This document shows, piece after piece, positions 1 through 8,823 of a stretch of 64,000 nucleotides of DNA; position 1 is the stretch's first letter; each line of letters starts with the position of its first letter. Origin of the DNA: Cellvibrio sp. KY-GH-1 (lineage in GTDB: Bacteria > Pseudomonadota > Gammaproteobacteria > Pseudomonadales > Cellvibrionaceae); NCBI RefSeq assembly GCF_008806975.1, contig NZ_CP031728.1:4691501-4755500 (forward strand), written 5' to 3'. The notes below the pieces were generated by a model. It saw only the letters and a list, made by a program, of their open reading frames with translations. It made no database searches and had not been told where the DNA came from. A program made the translations under genes and the position numbers.

Positions 1-510
1 GCGCGGCCAGAGGCCGCAGTCTATGGGCAAGGCAGTGAGCTAGCGTTTATGAATGAGCGCTTGCGTTTGGTGATAGGGCGCGGTTCCCGGGCCGCGATTG
101 CGCGCGTAGGGCAGGAGCTGCATCTGTTGTTGTCAGCGCGGGTGCGCATGAGTGAGCAGGAACAAATTCGCGCCTTGTTGGCGCGTTGGTACCAGCAGCA
201 AGCGCTGCAAATCCTTACGCGCAAAACGGCCGATCTGTGCGCACGCGCGGGGCTCGTCTGTACGTCCGTAAAAGTGCGGGCAACTCGTTCAAAGTGGGGG
301 CATTGCACGAGCAAAGGTGCAATCCAATATAACTGGCAGATACTGCTGGCCCCGGAAGCTATAGTCGATTATCTTGTCGCCCACGAAGTCAGCCACCTGC
401 GCCACCAAAACCACAGTGCCGAGTTTTGGGCCTTGGTAGCTAACCTCTGCCCCTCGTGCAAGGCTGATCGCGTCTGGTTAAAAGCCAACGGCGCAAGGCT
501 CTGTTTATAA
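1..510 (+). CDS. YgjP-like (DUF45/M48-type) metallopeptidase, 5' end cut by window edge
   Basis: The frame is open to the first base, so the gene starts outside the window; the ATG at 49 is probably internal, because residues encoded before it (ending GSELAF) continue the family's N-terminal strand region. Counting from that ATG, the zinc-protease motif HEVSH lies at residues 112-116 with a further His at 122 (NHSAEFW), and the family's WGxC signature reads WGHC at 83-86. This is the usual pattern of YgjP/WLM-type putative zinc hydrolases, whose substrate is generally unknown. The protein is cytoplasmic, with no signal visible. The next gene starts 20 bases downstream on the same strand. Confidence 0.85.
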   Translation, partial: ARPEAAVYGQGSELAFMNERLRLVIGRGSRAAIARVGQELHLLLSARVRMSEQEQIRALLARWYQQQALQILTRKTADLCARAGLVCTSVKVRATRSKWGHCTSKGAIQYNWQILLAPEAIVDYLVAHEVSHLRHQNHSAEFWALVANLCPSCKADRVWLKANGARLCL

Positions 511-530
511 ACCTCGAAAAGGCAATCCGC

Positions 531-914
531 ATGAACGATACAGTGACTATTGAACCATTAGGTGATGATCCCGCCGAAAATCTCGACCGTTTTATTGTGG
601 AGGCTATGGAATTAGGCTGTGTATGGGGCTTGCAAGGGCCGGATGGTTGGGCGCTCAGCGCTTCTGAAGATCATGACGATGTGGACGTAATGCCTTTCTG
701 GTCGCAAGAGTCCTTTGCGCGCGCCCATTGTGTGGATGATTGGGCCGGTTATCAGCCAGTACCGGTAGACCTTGAAGAGTTTTTGGAAGATTGGCTGCCT
801 GGAATGCATGAGGATGTCTTGCTGGTGGGCATAAATTGGAACGAAGAGCTTGAAGGTGAAGAGATGGAACCGCTGGATTTACTCGAAGAGTTCGAAGCTG
901 AGATGAGTGACTAG
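531..914 (+). CDS. DUF2750 family protein
   Basis: A 127-residue acidic cytoplasmic protein. The central stretch FWSQESFARAHCVDDWAGYQ followed by a PGMHED...LVGINWN segment matches what I remember of the DUF2750 family, which has no known function. No membrane segment or signal peptide is seen. It follows the metallopeptidase by 20 bases and may be co-transcribed with it. It ends just before a strong hairpin shared with the convergent gene downstream. The family name is from recall of the sequence pattern; no biochemical role can be given. Confidence 0.75.
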   Translation: MNDTVTIEPLGDDPAENLDRFIVEAMELGCVWGLQGPDGWALSASEDHDDVDVMPFWSQESFARAHCVDDWAGYQPVPVDLEEFLEDWLPGMHEDVLLVGINWNEELEGEEMEPLDLLEEFEAEMSD

Positions 915-926
915 CGGCGTTTGCGC

Positions 927-952
927 AGGCCTTTTAATTTAATAAAAGGCCT
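927..952. terminator. Bidirectional terminator between convergent genes
   Basis: A 10-bp perfect stem (AGGCCTTTTA / TAAAAGGCCT) with a 6-base AT loop sits between the DUF2750 gene and the convergent minus-strand gene. The minus-strand stop codon at 939-941 lies inside the loop, so the hairpin overlaps the last codons of that gene. A/T runs in both arms make it plausible in either direction. Confidence 0.65.
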
Positions 953-1313
953 CTTTGGGTAGATCCTGATCGCTGTCGAGATCGCCAATTAAATGCATAT
1001 GCAGCAAGTCAATTTCAAAGGTTTTGCAATAGTCCTCAAGCTGTTTCAAGCTTTCAGTGCCGGGTGACAGGCTGTACCAATAACACGCATCATCGTCGCG
1101 CAATGCCAGCACAAACTCCAAAGAGCTGGGCACCATCTTGTGCGATAAATGGCTGAAAATTTTGCGCTGTAATTGCAAGACAGAAAAATTAAAATCTGCG
1201 CACAGGCGCATTAGCTGCGGGTAATGGGATTCGCGCCTATCCTGAAAGCGAATTTCGCGGCTGCCAAATAAATCATCCGGGTTAATGAGTTGTTTTTGCG
1301 GTGAGTTCAACAT
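939..1313 (-). CDS. Hypothetical protein (124 aa)
   Basis: I do not recognise this family. The 124-residue product has no signal peptide or membrane segment and is rich in aromatic and acidic residues in its C-terminal half (CYWYSLSPGTE, LHMHLIGDLDSD). It converges on the DUF2750 gene and shares its terminator. ATG at 1313 is the first available start. A possible 33-codon hydrophobic ORF lies 11 bases upstream on the same strand. Length, codon use and the terminator support a real gene. Confidence 0.6.
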   Translation of the reverse strand: MLNSPQKQLINPDDLFGSREIRFQDRRESHYPQLMRLCADFNFSVLQLQRKIFSHLSHKMVPSSLEFVLALRDDDACYWYSLSPGTESLKQLEDYCKTFEIDLLHMHLIGDLDSDQDLPKEAFY

Positions 1314-1323
1314 ATTGAGTCAG

Positions 1324-1425
1324 TCAGGGCTGTAACACTGAAGAGCTGACCATCACTGGTAAAAATATTGCAGTGGCAAATCCGGCGACTGCCCCGATAA
1401 TAAGGGTCGTAAACATCGATATCAT
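1324..1425 (-). CDS. Possible single-pass membrane microprotein (33 aa)
   Basis: On the minus strand an ATG at 1425 (or a second at 1416) opens a 33-codon frame ending in TGA, immediately upstream of the 124-aa gene. The product is almost entirely hydrophobic (MFTTLIIGAVAGFATAIF, then LPVMVSSS) and would form one transmembrane helix. No convincing Shine-Dalgarno sequence precedes either start, so it could equally be a chance frame in an otherwise empty 270-base gap. Confidence 0.28.
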   Translation of the reverse strand: MISMFTTLIIGAVAGFATAIFLPVMVSSSVLQP

Positions 1426-1583
1426 TATTCTATGGCGTTTATCTGACCAACCAAAAGATGAATAGCCAGTTAAAAGCCTGTGGATTAGATCACAGAGTTG
1501 TTAGGCGGCGGGAGCAGCCAGATCACAGTTTTCATTTTTCCCGAGCGCGCAGTGTGCGTTTATAGATCAGGATACCGACAGAA

Positions 1584-2078
1584 ATGGCTAAAATTTCCGC
1601 AAAAATAATATTTGGTTGCAATAAGTTTTTTTTAATAACCGTTTGTATGTTGCTGGCAAGTTGTGCCAGTTTGCAGCCAAAGCTTGAGCAGCCGGGCGTG
1701 AAAGTGGCCGGATTGCAGTTGTTGCCCACACAAGGGTTTAGTCAGCCCATCGAAGTTAGCTTATTAATCTCCAATCCCAATGATCGCGATTTATCCTTGC
1801 GTGGAATTTCCTATACCATCGGCATTGAGAATTTTGACTTGCTCAGCGGAGTGAGCAACGAATTGCCAGTACTGACTGCCTATAAGGAAACACCGGTAAA
1901 AGTCGTGGTGACCGCCAATGTGCTGCAGCTGGTGAAATTGCTGGAGCATTTTGGCCGCAATGGGATACGTGAAGAAGTGAATTACAATTTTGCAGCCAAG
2001 CTGGATTTTAGTGCCTGGTTGCCGGCCTTGCGTGTCAATGAAAAAGGGGCCATTCCCTTGGTGCAAAAACGTAAATAA
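1584..2078 (+). CDS. LEA type 2 (LEA14-like) family lipoprotein
   Basis: A 164-residue lipoprotein. The N-terminal hydrophobic stretch ends in a lipobox LASC around residues 24-27, so the mature protein would start at Cys27 and be anchored to an envelope membrane. The rest reads as a LEA14/WHy-type beta-sandwich: VSLLISNPNDRDLSLRGISY contains the characteristic NPN followed by alternating hydrophobic strands. Bacterial members of this family are small envelope lipoproteins of unclear role, often near parC/parE. It lies about 150 bases upstream of parC on the same strand. Confidence 0.8.
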   Translation: MAKISAKIIFGCNKFFLITVCMLLASCASLQPKLEQPGVKVAGLQLLPTQGFSQPIEVSLLISNPNDRDLSLRGISYTIGIENFDLLSGVSNELPVLTAYKETPVKVVVTANVLQLVKLLEHFGRNGIREEVNYNFAAKLDFSAWLPALRVNEKGAIPLVQKRK

Positions 2079-2090
2079 TGCACGCGCCTG

Positions 2091-2180
2091 GTTGGTGTAA
2101 AGACACGTTGGTGTAAATTCCGTTTATGTAACAGCAATTGATGTAAAAGCAGTCGAAGTAAAAATCAGTTTGTAAAACCA
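2091..2180 (+). repeat. Degenerate ~15-bp tandem repeat upstream of parC
   Basis: Six GTAA cores recur at 2097, 2113, 2128, 2143, 2158 and 2172, spacings 16, 15, 15, 15 and 14. The surrounding units (for example GATGTAAAAGCAGTC and GAAGTAAAAATCAGT) are recognisably related. The array lies between the LEA14-like gene and parC. It contains stop codons in the array frame, so it is not a coding repeat. Role unknown. Confidence 0.5.
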
Positions 2181-2227
2181 CCAATCAATTCTTGATGATT
2201 TTTAGTCTTAGCAGTTCAGGATGTTAA

Positions 2228-4486
2228 ATGAGTGACGAAATAACCCTGCCCGAAGCCGATGAGCGTATCGCGCTCAAGGACTATACCGAGAAAGCGTATC
2301 TCGACTATTCCATGTATGTAATTCTCGACCGCGCCCTGCCACATATTGGTGACGGTCTTAAACCGGTTCAGCGCCGCATTGTTTATGCGATGAGCGAGTT
2401 GGGCCTGAGTGCGAGTGCGAAATATAAAAAATCAGCGCGCACCGTGGGCGATGTAATCGGTAAATTCCACCCGCACGGCGACTCCGCGTCTTACGAAGCC
2501 ATGGTGTTAATGGCTCAGCCATTTTCCTATCGCTACACGCTGGTCGATGGTCAGGGCAACTGGGGCTCGCCGGATGACCCCAAGTCTTTCGCGGCTATGC
2601 GTTACACGGAATCGCGCCTCACCAAATACAGCGAAGTATTGTTGGAAGAGTTGGGGCAGGGCACAGTGGATTGGCAGCCCAACTTCGACGGTACCTTGGA
2701 AGAACCTGCGGTGTTGCCGGCGCGTGTACCCAACGTGTTGCTAAACGGAACTACCGGTATTGCGGTAGGTATGGCGACCGATATTCCACCGCACAATTTG
2801 CGCGAAGTGGTTAATGCATGTGTGCATGTGCTCGATAATCCTGGCGCGACGGTTGCGGAACTCTGTCAGCATATTCTCGGCCCCGATATGCCGACGGAAG
2901 CGGAAATTATTTCCTCGCGCGACGACATCATTAAAATGTATGAAACCGGGCGCGGCAGTATTCGCATGCGCGCGGTTTGGCAAAAAGACGAAGAGTCGGG
3001 CGATATTATTATTACCGCGCTGCCGCATCAGGTCAGTGGTGCAAAAATTCTCGAGCAAATTGCCGCGCAAATGCAGGCAAAAAAATTGCCGATGGTTGCT
3101 GACTTGCGCGATGAGTCCGATCACGAAAATCCAACCCGTCTGGTAATTGTTCCGCGTTCCAATCGCGTGGATCTCGAACAAATCATGCAGCACTTATTTG
3201 CGACGACTGAGCTGGAACGCACCTATCGTGTCAATATGAACATGATTGGTATCGATGGCAAACCCGCCGTTAAACCGCTCAATAAAATTTTGAGCGAGTG
3301 GCTAAGTTTCCGCACCGTAACAACCCGTCGCCGTTTGCAATATCGGTTGGAAAAAGTTGAGGAACGTTTGCTGCGTTTGGCGGCCTTGATGATTGTGTTC
3401 CTCAATGTGGATGAAGTTATCCGCATTATTCGTGAGGAGGAACATCCAAAGCCGGTATTGATTAAGCGATTTAATTTAGTCGAAATGCAGGCGGAATATA
3501 TTCTTGAAACCAAATTGCGCCAGTTAGCGCGTTTGGAAGAAATGAAAATCCGTCAGGAGCAAGACGACCTGATGAAAGAGCGCGATGGCTTGCAAAAAAT
3601 TCTTGATTCCGCTGTGAAATTAAAAAATCTGGTGCGCAAAGAATTGCTGCAGGTTGCAGAGAAGTTTGGCGATGAGCGCCGCTCGCCAATCGTCGAGCGT
3701 GCTGAAGCGCAGGCACTCAGTGAAACCGAATTGGTGAGTGCGGAAGCCATTACCGTTGTAATTTCCGATAAAGGCTGGATTCGCGCCGCCAAAGGTCACG
3801 ATGTTGATGCGGCAGGCCTAAGCTACAAAGCCGGAGATAGCTTCAAATTTGCAGTGCAGGGAAAGAGCAACCAGAGTGTAATTTTGGTGGATTCCACCGG
3901 CCGCAGCTATGCCGTTCCCGCGCACAACTTGCCCTCGGCGCGTGGTCAGGGCGAGCCGTTAAGTGGTCGCATTAGCCCGCCGAGTGGAGCTACCTTTGAA
4001 GGGGCCCTGATGGGTGCCGATACTCAGCGTGTGCTCATCGCTTCCGATGCCGGTTATGGTTTTGTGGCCAAACTGGAGGACCTGGCAAGTAAGAACAAAG
4101 CGGGTAAAGCGCTGCTCACCTTGCCTGAAGGTGCCTTGGTGTTACCACCGCAACTAATCACTAACCCTGAGCAGGCGCAACTGGCTGCCGTTAGCAATGA
4201 CGGTCGTCTATTGGTTTTCCCGGTGACCGAGCTGCCAGAGCTGGCCAAAGGTAAAGGCAATAAGATCATGAATATCCCGGGGGCCAAGGTGATTAGCCGC
4301 GAGGAGTTTGTGGTTTCCTTAAATGTCATCAGCCCTGGTCAGGTGTTGACGCTCTATTCCGGCAAGCGCCATATCACCTTGAAGGCGTCGGATCTTGAGC
4401 ATTACAAAGGCGAGCGTGGCCGCCGCGGAAACAAATTACCGCGTGGATTCCAAAAAGTGGATAAGGCAGAAGTAAGCGACAAGTGA
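2228..4486 (+). CDS. parC: DNA topoisomerase IV subunit A
   Basis: ParC forms the ParC2-ParE2 topoisomerase IV that decatenates daughter chromosomes. At 752 residues it has the usual gammaproteobacterial ParC length. Catalytic Tyr126 sits in AAMRYTE, after the helix-turn region with QRR at 48-50. The quinolone-resistance region [10 protein letters not shown] (81-90) carries Ser86 and Glu90, the positions equivalent to E. coli Ser80 and Glu84, in their drug-sensitive state. A C-terminal beta-pinwheel follows from about residue 500. ATG at 2228 follows an AGGAT sequence. parE is not in the window. Confidence 0.97.
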   Translation: MSDEITLPEADERIALKDYTEKAYLDYSMYVILDRALPHIGDGLKPVQRRIVYAMSELGLSASAKYKKSARTVGDVIGKFHPHGDSASYEAMVLMAQPFSYRYTLVDGQGNWGSPDDPKSFAAMRYTESRLTKYSEVLLEELGQGTVDWQPNFDGTLEEPAVLPARVPNVLLNGTTGIAVGMATDIPPHNLREVVNACVHVLDNPGATVAELCQHILGPDMPTEAEIISSRDDIIKMYETGRGSIRMRAVWQKDEESGDIIITALPHQVSGAKILEQIAAQMQAKKLPMVADLRDESDHENPTRLVIVPRSNRVDLEQIMQHLFATTELERTYRVNMNMIGIDGKPAVKPLNKILSEWLSFRTVTTRRRLQYRLEKVEERLLRLAALMIVFLNVDEVIRIIREEEHPKPVLIKRFNLVEMQAEYILETKLRQLARLEEMKIRQEQDDLMKERDGLQKILDSAVKLKNLVRKELLQVAEKFGDERRSPIVERAEAQALSETELVSAEAITVVISDKGWIRAAKGHDVDAAGLSYKAGDSFKFAVQGKSNQSVILVDSTGRSYAVPAHNLPSARGQGEPLSGRISPPSGATFEGALMGADTQRVLIASDAGYGFVAKLEDLASKNKAGKALLTLPEGALVLPPQLITNPEQAQLAAVSNDGRLLVFPVTELPELAKGKGNKIMNIPGAKVISREEFVVSLNVISPGQVLTLYSGKRHITLKASDLEHYKGERGRRGNKLPRGFQKVDKAEVSDK

Positions 4487-4510
4487 TATTCTGTACATAT
4501 TCTGTCCAGC

Positions 4511-4536
4511 GCCTCGCCGGTTAAGTTCAGGCGAGG
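4511..4536 (+). terminator. GC-rich hairpin after parC
   Basis: GCCTCGCC and GGCGAGGC form an 8-bp stem with an 11-base loop about 25 bases after the parC stop. No T-tract follows, so it is either a weak intrinsic terminator or an mRNA-stabilising hairpin. Confidence 0.4.
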
Positions 4537-4593
4537 CATTGCTCGGGCAGGCTTCGGCAGAGTTTTACAAGTAAAAAAATAACAGGTAGACAC

Positions 4594-4863
4594 ATGTCTA
4601 AAGAAAAACGAAAACACATCCGCACCCCTTTTGCTTGCCGCATTAAAATAGTTCACGATAGTATTGGCGAGTTGCTAGTAAAAACTCGCGATATTTCCGA
4701 TGGTGGTGTATTTGTCGTTCTTGAGCCCGAGCAGATTCCTCCGGTGGGAACTGTTGTTGCTGGTCAAGTTCAGGGCCTAATGGATGATGCGCCCGTGTTG
4801 CAAATGGAAGTGGTGCGCGTAGAGCCTGTTGGCGTAGGTCTGCGCTTTGTGCACGACGATTGA
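4594..4863 (+). CDS. PilZ domain protein
   Basis: An 89-residue single-domain PilZ protein. The c-di-GMP-binding signature is present: an N-terminal RxxxR (Arg6 and Arg10 in KRKHIR) and a DISDGG motif at about 33-38, matching (D/N)xSxxG. Stand-alone PilZ proteins act as cytoplasmic c-di-GMP receptors that alter motility, adhesion or polysaccharide output. Several c-di-GMP enzymes are encoded elsewhere in the window (HD-GYP at 18.5 kb, GGDEF at 33 and 64 kb). Start ATG at 4594. Confidence 0.9.
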   Translation: MSKEKRKHIRTPFACRIKIVHDSIGELLVKTRDISDGGVFVVLEPEQIPPVGTVVAGQVQGLMDDAPVLQMEVVRVEPVGVGLRFVHDD

Positions 4864-4999
4864 TACCCGTCAAACCCTCAATTAGTAATTTTCCGATAAT
4901 ACCGCTGCAAAGCGCTTCCATTTTGGTGCTTTCAGATTTCTGCCCTCTGTATAACCTGAATAATATCGGGGCAGCTCACTGAAAACTGCAGGAGTTCTT

Positions 5000-7900
5000 G
5001 TGTACAAACTCACCTACAAGGGCCAATTTGTCGATGGATTCGATGCAGACCAGGTAGTTGGCAACCTGGCTCAGCTATTGAACCTCAAGCCCAAGGCTGT
5101 GCGTCTGGCATTTTTGTCAGAGCGCCCCAGCGTTATAAAAATGCTCGACTCTGCAAGTGAAGTGGAGCGCTGGTGCGCAGCCTTTCAAGAAGCCGGGGTT
5201 TATCTGGATGTGATGGGTGTGGATTCACCCGATGAAGAAAGTATTGCCGATCAAATCGAGTTAGAGCTGGAGCTGCACGCCTTGGATCTGGGCGATGAGG
5301 AGGAGCCAGACGAGCGTCAATATCTGATTCGTAAAGTGATCAGCCCTGATTTTGATAGTGACCCGCAAACGTTTGCCAATCAACCCTTGGCCACCCGCGC
5401 TCTGAGTGAATATCCAATAGACGTTATTCCTGCTGCAAAGCCAATGCCGCCGGTGAATGGCAATGCCATTAACGGTCACGCGGTCAACGGTGCGGCTGCA
5501 AATGAAACGGCGGTAAACGGCCACGCAGTAAATGGTCGTGCCCAACAAACGGGTAAAAATGGTGCTCACCCAAATGGCACCCATAAGTCGGTGGTGGCCG
5601 CCGCAGATCCAATTGAGGTTACTCCTGCTAACGTTCAGACTGCTGCGTTAACAAAAAAGACGGTTAACACCGCGAAACCCCAGACTCCAGCGAAAGTTGC
5701 TGCCGAAAAACCTGCACCGGCGGCCGAACCTATTCCTGTCGCCACGCCTGCGCCTCAGGTGGATGTGGTTGAAGTTGATGCTGTAAGCGCACCTGAATTG
5801 CATGAGCTGTCAGTCGCTAAGATTGATGCGCTGGCGGCGCAGCAGCAATTGGATGAGACGGCGGCAAGTATTGTTTCATCCGGTGAGGTGCCACCCGAAA
5901 CCGTTGCCGACGAGCGTGCAGCCCCTGCGCCGCAAGTCCCTGTTGCTGCCCAGCCGGCCGAAGGGAAAAAAGCGGCTGCTATGGCGAGCCTTGCCCCGAC
6001 CGCATTAATTGCGGAAACACCCGCGCGTTTTGATCACGGTGATATCGAGGCGCTCGCCGAAGTACCGCTGCTTGATGATGGATTAATTACCGATGATCAA
6101 CTTACCGATGAGGAGCTTGATCTGGGCGATGAGCAGTTGGATGAGGACTTCGATGAGGATGTCTATGAGGAAGTCAATTTCCATAAGTCCCATTTTGTTT
6201 GGGGTATGCTCGTCATCCTGCTGGCGATTATTGCAACGGCCGGCACCATTCTCTGGTTAAAGCGTTCCACCTGGACCCCGGTGACAGTAGCGCCTCAGGA
6301 GCAAAAAATTACCGAGGCCATAGCGTCCTCAACCTTGTTCGGCATGGTTCACGCCGACGTGGATCGACTGCAATTGTTGTCGCCATCCACGGATGTTTTT
6401 GCCCAATTGACGGAACCCAAAGCGGGCTTCTGGAGTGGCCTGAGCGGTGCCGGGATAGATATCAAACACGAGGTAGATGATCTCTGGGTCGGGGTCTATG
6501 GACAAAATAATCAAACCAAGGTGCTTTGGGTGTTGCAGGGAAATTTTTCCGCCGCAGCCTGGGGTGATTGGTTGAAGAAAAATTACACCATTGATAGCGA
6601 TACGCCAGACGCGCTGATTTTTTCCAGCATGGATGAATTTAGCTGCGAGAAGTCGCCGGTGATGAGTGCCAGCATCAGCAACAACCAAATTGTGCTGGGC
6701 GCTCCGGAGTTGGTTGCGGCCTTTAATGGTCGTATGCAGGCGGGTGCTGCTCCTGAAAAAAATCTTGAAACCTGGGCTAAAGGATATAATACCCAAATGG
6801 TATCCGCAGTCCTGTTTCACCCAGGGCAACTGCCGGAGGGATCTGCCGCAATGGCGCTGGGAAAGTTGTCGCTCCCGGCAGAGCCTATTCAGGGAATTTA
6901 TCTCGGGCTTGAGCCAAAAATGTTTCCACCGGCGGTGAAGTTTGATGCGCTTATCGCCAGTGACAATCAACAATTTCTTACCGATGCCTCTGCGAAATTA
7001 ACGGCGGCGACCAGCCTTGCAAAAACCAGTATGGCTACTGATTGGCCAGAGACGCTCGCACTCTATGAGCGGATAAAGTTGGTGCAAGAGCCCAATCAGC
7101 TGCACGCCAGCCTTAATCTGGATAATCAGGCTCCGCAGCAAATTCAGACGTGGGTTTCCTCACTATTGACGCGGGCCTTTGGTTTGGCGAGTGCACCAGT
7201 GCCGGTGGCAGAAGAGCGCCTCGATCCTAACCCCGCCCAATTTACCAGTTTGACCGCGGCGGAATTGCCTCCCTTTGCCAGCAATCAACAGCTTAATGAG
7301 ACCTTTGTTGCCCAGGCTTCCACGGGACCGTTTGGTTTGGGGGTACGTACCCTGGAGGAAGGTGCGCAGGGGCTTGAGATCAATCTGGATGTTAACGCGT
7401 TTAACCTACCCAACCTGAGTAAAGAAAACGACAGCGTTATGCTGCGCATTACCGACATTGTGGATCACCAGGATAAATCCTTATTGGCCGATGTTGGTGG
7501 TTGTGCAGGCGGTATTAAGCAGCCGGCCAATATCAATATGGTTTATCAAGGCAATGCCATGGCCAATGGCCAGATGATTAGTTTTACCGGTTTGCAGGGC
7601 ACTAAAAAAATCCTGTTACCCGCCGGTGTGGCACTGACGTCAGTGGGTGCGATCAAGGGGGTTATCAGCCAGCAATTGCCGGTAGAGGTTGAGCGGGTAA
7701 ACCTCAATGGTCCCTTGGCAGGTAAAACACTGGATTTACACGGTGTTCAGTTACGCTTTTTGTCGGCCGAATCCAATCGTTTGTATTTTCAAGTGAGCGG
7801 AAATACCTCTGCGTTATTGCAGGTTAATGCGCTGAATGAGGATGGCAAGGTGCTAGCCACTACTAACAGTATGCGCGGCGATAATTTTTTTGATAATGGC

Positions 7901-8794
7901 AAAACAATCAGCATTGATTACCAGGGAAAAATTGCGGCCGCGGAAGTGGTCGTTGCCAGCAAGCTCGAACCCAAAAATTACGACTTTAGCATTGCGCGGC
8001 TTTTTCCACCGGCCAAACCTTTCCTGATTGAAAAGTCGGATGGATCACCTTTGGCGGCAACGAGCTTGTCGGCGCTCGAGAAAGAATCACCACCTAATGA
8101 TGTGATCTATCCCTACCAATCGCCCAAACAAACCATCGCAGCCGGGCCTGCGTTAATCGCACTCAATGAACTGAATCTCAACGGGCAACAATTTTCGCTG
8201 CTGGCGGATATCTATACCCGCAACACCCATCCGCTGGCAGGGCAGTTGAGTGCGGTGCGCATGGTGATCAGCGAAATAGAAGATTCTTCCGGAAATTTGC
8301 ACGAGGTTAATCATCAAGCGCCAATTGCGATGGAGCATATGGGTGGCGGTTGGGTGAATGGCAAATTCGAGCCAGATCCAAACAAGCCCTGGCTGCGCGG
8401 ACAACTCGAATTGCGCGAGCGCCCGCTGGAACAAGCGGATGCGGTGGCGCTTTGGGGTAAGCTGGTGTTTTTGGCGGCGGAAGATCCGATCTCGGTCAAG
8501 GTGCCATTTCAATTCGGCATGCAGTGGAATAGTAATGACGGCAACTTAAAACTACGTCGTTGGGAAGCTGGGCGATTGGTTTTTGATGTCGAAGGCAATT
8601 TCCCGGAGCTTATGTCGGTAAAAGCGCTGGATGATATGGGGCTGGTGGTGAGCCAGCCTGCGGAAGTGCGAACCAGCTTTGGCAAAAATACGATTGAGCT
8701 GGACATAAAACAAATTCCGGAAACAATTGAGTTCAATATTCCTCGCACACAAAATCGCAAAGAGTTCCCATTGGAAATTCGAGTATTGCAATAA
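5000..8794 (+). CDS. Very large single-pass membrane protein of unknown function
   Basis: 1264 residues; I do not recognise a named family over the full length. Residues 1-80 form a small globular domain (starts MYKLTYKGQFVDGF). Residues about 145-380 are low-complexity: first an Asn-Gly/Ala-Val run (NGHAVNG repeated), then Ala/Pro/Val-rich and acidic sequence. One transmembrane helix lies at about 398-419 (WGMLVILLAIIATAGTILWL), leaving an 840-residue, probably periplasmic, beta-rich C-terminal part. GTG start at 5000 is supported by AGGAG ten bases upstream. A deacetylase gene follows after 29 bases, suggesting an envelope or polysaccharide context. Architecture is seen; function is not known. 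Confidence 0.8.
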   Translation: MYKLTYKGQFVDGFDADQVVGNLAQLLNLKPKAVRLAFLSERPSVIKMLDSASEVERWCAAFQEAGVYLDVMGVDSPDEESIADQIELELELHALDLGDEEEPDERQYLIRKVISPDFDSDPQTFANQPLATRALSEYPIDVIPAAKPMPPVNGNAINGHAVNGAAANETAVNGHAVNGRAQQTGKNGAHPNGTHKSVVAAADPIEVTPANVQTAALTKKTVNTAKPQTPAKVAAEKPAPAAEPIPVATPAPQVDVVEVDAVSAPELHELSVAKIDALAAQQQLDETAASIVSSGEVPPETVADERAAPAPQVPVAAQPAEGKKAAAMASLAPTALIAETPARFDHGDIEALAEVPLLDDGLITDDQLTDEELDLGDEQLDEDFDEDVYEEVNFHKSHFVWGMLVILLAIIATAGTILWLKRSTWTPVTVAPQEQKITEAIASSTLFGMVHADVDRLQLLSPSTDVFAQLTEPKAGFWSGLSGAGIDIKHEVDDLWVGVYGQNNQTKVLWVLQGNFSAAAWGDWLKKNYTIDSDTPDALIFSSMDEFSCEKSPVMSASISNNQIVLGAPELVAAFNGRMQAGAAPEKNLETWAKGYNTQMVSAVLFHPGQLPEGSAAMALGKLSLPAEPIQGIYLGLEPKMFPPAVKFDALIASDNQQFLTDASAKLTAATSLAKTSMATDWPETLALYERIKLVQEPNQLHASLNLDNQAPQQIQTWVSSLLTRAFGLASAPVPVAEERLDPNPAQFTSLTAAELPPFASNQQLNETFVAQASTGPFGLGVRTLEEGAQGLEINLDVNAFNLPNLSKENDSVMLRITDIVDHQDKSLLADVGGCAGGIKQPANINMVYQGNAMANGQMISFTGLQGTKKILLPAGVALTSVGAIKGVISQQLPVEVERVNLNGPLAGKTLDLHGVQLRFLSAESNRLYFQVSGNTSALLQVNALNEDGKVLATTNSMRGDNFFDNGKTISIDYQGKIAAAEVVVASKLEPKNYDFSIARLFPPAKPFLIEKSDGSPLAATSLSALEKESPPNDVIYPYQSPKQTIAAGPALIALNELNLNGQQFSLLADIYTRNTHPLAGQLSAVRMVISEIEDSSGNLHEVNHQAPIAMEHMGGGWVNGKFEPDPNKPWLRGQLELRERPLEQADAVALWGKLVFLAAEDPISVKVPFQFGMQWNSNDGNLKLRRWEAGRLVFDVEGNFPELMSVKALDDMGLVVSQPAEVRTSFGKNTIELDIKQIPETIEFNIPRTQNRKEFPLEIRVLQ

Positions 8795-8823
8795 GTGTGT
8801 GATATCAGGGTTAACGGAGTCGT

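Noticed and set aside
6329..6973. 214-codon minus-strand frame inside the large membrane protein gene
   Set aside because: Opposite strand shadow of a well-supported gene; no ribosome site or domain.
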